Below, one piece after another: positions 5,599 through 6,540 of a stretch of 6,540 nt of DNA; the first letter of the stretch is position 1, and every line of letters starts with the position of its first letter. The notes below the pieces were generated by a model. The model worked only from the letters and a program-made list of their open reading frames with translations, did no database searches and was not told the origin of the DNA. Origin of the DNA: an uncultured Streptococcus sp. (GTDB taxonomy: Bacteria > Bacillota > Bacilli > Lactobacillales > Streptococcaceae); NCBI RefSeq assembly GCF_938036805.1, contig NZ_CALHWC010000086.1, forward strand, positions 1 through 6,540. Direction: 5' to 3'. The position numbers and the translations under genes were made by a program.

Positions 5599-6246
5599 AT
5601 GACGCCAAATAAAGAAGACTATTTAAAATGTATTTACGAGATTGGCACGCGCCAGGGAAAAATCACCAATAAAGAAATCGCCCAACACATGCAGGTTTCT
5701 CCGCCGGCCGTGACGGAGATGATGAAGAAAATGCTGGCTGAAGAACTCCTAATCAAGGACAAAAAGGCCGGCTACCTGCTGACCGACCTAGGCCTGCAAC
5801 TGGTCTCTGACCTCTACCGCAAGCACCGATTGATTGAGGTGTTCTTGGTCCAAAAGCTGGGCTACACCACGGACGAAATCCATCAGGAAGCCGAAATTCT
5901 GGAACATACCGTTTCTGAGCGCTTTGTCGCAGGCTTGGAAAAAATGCTGGATTTCCCTGAGACCTGCCCTCATGGTGGTACAATCCCAGCCAAACACCAG
6001 CTGCTGAAAGAAAAATACCATCAAACTTTAGCATCCGCTCAAGAGCCCGGTAGCTACCTCATCCGCCGTGTCCACGATGACTTTGAGCTTTTGGCCTATC
6101 TGGAAAAACACAATCTGAACATAAACCAAGAAGTCAATTTCCTCCAGTATGACGACTACAGCCAGCTCTATCAACTAGAAGTAGACGGCCGAGCAATCCA
6201 GGTTAGTCCTATGATTGCCCAACAGATTTATGTAGAAAAACTATAA
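5599..6246 (+). CDS. scaR: Mn-dependent DtxR/MntR-family repressor (ScaR/SloR/PsaR type)
   Basis: This 215-residue metalloregulator in Mn-replete cells should bind Mn2+ and repress Mn uptake genes such as the scaABC/psaABC permease. An N-terminal winged helix (about 1-62, recognition region VSPPAVTEMMKK at 33-44) is followed by a dimerisation/metal domain and a C-terminal FeoA-like domain (about 145-215). The expected ligands are present: H76, E80, E99, E102, H103, C123, H125 and D160. The frame stays open back to 5452, but the ATG at 5599 has an AGGA Shine-Dalgarno, lies just after the promoter and gives the family N-terminus MTPNKEDYLKCIYEIG. The usual gene name depends on species (scaR, sloR, psaR, ssaR). 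It is divergent from the DUF3114-like operon. Whether it controls mntH here is inferred. Confidence 0.93.
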   Translation: MTPNKEDYLKCIYEIGTRQGKITNKEIAQHMQVSPPAVTEMMKKMLAEELLIKDKKAGYLLTDLGLQLVSDLYRKHRLIEVFLVQKLGYTTDEIHQEAEILEHTVSERFVAGLEKMLDFPETCPHGGTIPAKHQLLKEKYHQTLASAQEPGSYLIRRVHDDFELLAYLEKHNLNINQEVNFLQYDDYSQLYQLEVDGRAIQVSPMIAQQIYVEKL

Positions 6247-6250
6247 ACAG

Positions 6251-6287
6251 AACCCAGTTCAGACTTTTTAGTCTAAACTGGGTTTTT
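6251..6287 (+). terminator. Rho-independent terminator of scaR
   Basis: Fifteen-nucleotide arms (6251-6265 and 6270-6284) pair with a single C/A mismatch around a TTTT loop. The stem runs into five T (6283-6287). It is strong and sits 4 nt after the scaR stop codon. Confidence 0.9.
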
Positions 6288-6288
6288 A

Positions 6289-6317
6289 TTGACAAAAATA
6301 AGATGTTAGAATATAAT
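6289..6317 (+). promoter_or_regulatory. Consensus sigma-A promoter of the MarR gene
   Basis: TTGACA (6289-6294) and TATAAT (6312-6317) are both perfect and 17 bp apart. This is the strongest promoter in the window and would start near 6324, inside the adjacent palindrome. Confidence 0.85.
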
Positions 6318-6329
6318 AAGTGTACTTAT
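6316..6329. promoter_or_regulatory. Palindrome overlapping the MarR gene promoter, candidate auto-operator
   Basis: ATAAGT-GT-ACTTAT is a perfect 6+6 inverted repeat that overlaps the last two bases of the -10 and spans the expected start site. MarR proteins commonly repress their own gene from such a site. A consensus promoter needs tight control, which supports this reading. Confidence 0.5.
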
Positions 6330-6350
6330 AAATATCCAGAGGGAAAGCTA

Positions 6351-6540
6351 ATGGAAACATCACAGTTTAACTCCATCTACAAGGATGAATATAGAAAATC
6401 AACCGGTCTGCTCTTTATCCGCACCTACCACAAGTGGCATGGGCTGATTAAAAATGAGCTGAAAACCATTGATTTAACCCATCCCCAGTTTGTCGTTCTG
6501 ACCACTCTTGCTGCACTCCTGCGTCAGCAAGAATGGGTGA
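6351..6540 (+). CDS. MarR-family transcriptional regulator, N-terminal part
   Basis: Sixty-three codons are visible before the right edge. The segment GLLFIRTYHKWHGLIKNEL (19-37), then LTHPQFVVLTTLAAL (42-56), is the typical MarR N-terminus: a dimerisation helix followed by the 'L-T-x-x-Q-F-x-V-L' helix that leads into the winged HTH. The DNA-binding helices and wing lie beyond the window. AGAGGG (6338-6343) upstream is a fair Shine-Dalgarno for the ATG at 6351. The gene has its own consensus promoter and a palindromic candidate operator and is separated from scaR by a strong terminator, so it is an independent unit. Ligand and targets are unknown. Confidence 0.8.
   Translation, partial: METSQFNSIYKDEYRKSTGLLFIRTYHKWHGLIKNELKTIDLTHPQFVVLTTLAALLRQQEWV

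Noticed and set aside
5753..6034. Minus-strand frames opposite scaR
   Set aside because: They are shadows of a gene with all its metal ligands; the sequence is rich in Arg, Pro and Gly as expected from antisense translation.

Overview
The window looks like chromosomal DNA of an oral or viridans Streptococcus. The left edge carries the first codons of what looks like the pyruvate oxidase gene spxB. The right half carries a metalloregulator that matches the ScaR/SloR/PsaR family residue for residue at its metal ligands. Low-GC composition, extended -10 promoters and the gene set fit an H2O2-producing streptococcus (sanguinis, cristatus, oralis or gordonii type). The species cannot be fixed from this sequence alone.

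Layout. (1) 1-35, minus: spxB start, followed by a long AT-rich divergent spacer with a cre-like palindrome. (2) 373-810, plus: a GNAT acetyltransferase. (3) 811-1088: a decayed IS1182-type transposase start with its upstream end, then a strong terminator. (4) 1253-2587, plus: mntH, an Nramp manganese/iron importer, with its own promoter and a candidate operator. (5) 2588-2836: a hairpin cluster between converging genes, including a 61-nt palindrome whose half is repeated at the IS remnant upstream of mntH. (6) 5401-2837, minus: a three-gene operon of a DUF3114-like protein, a Cof-type HAD phosphatase and a cytosolic SGNH hydrolase, the last two joined stop-to-start. (7) 5599-6246, plus: the scaR-type Mn-dependent repressor with a strong terminator. 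(8) 6351 to the right edge, plus: the start of a MarR-family regulator behind a consensus promoter that overlaps a palindrome.

How the genes may work together. SpxB makes H2O2, and manganese protects streptococci from it. A Mn importer and a Mn-sensing repressor lie in the same few kilobases, which suggests a link between peroxide production and Mn homeostasis, but no ScaR-type operator is obvious at mntH. The three minus-strand genes are probably house-cleaning or unknown functions.

No clear new defence, secretion or biosynthetic system is visible. The most interesting structure is the pair of related repeats that frame mntH. They look like one end of an IS1182-type element and a tiny palindromic derivative built from such ends.
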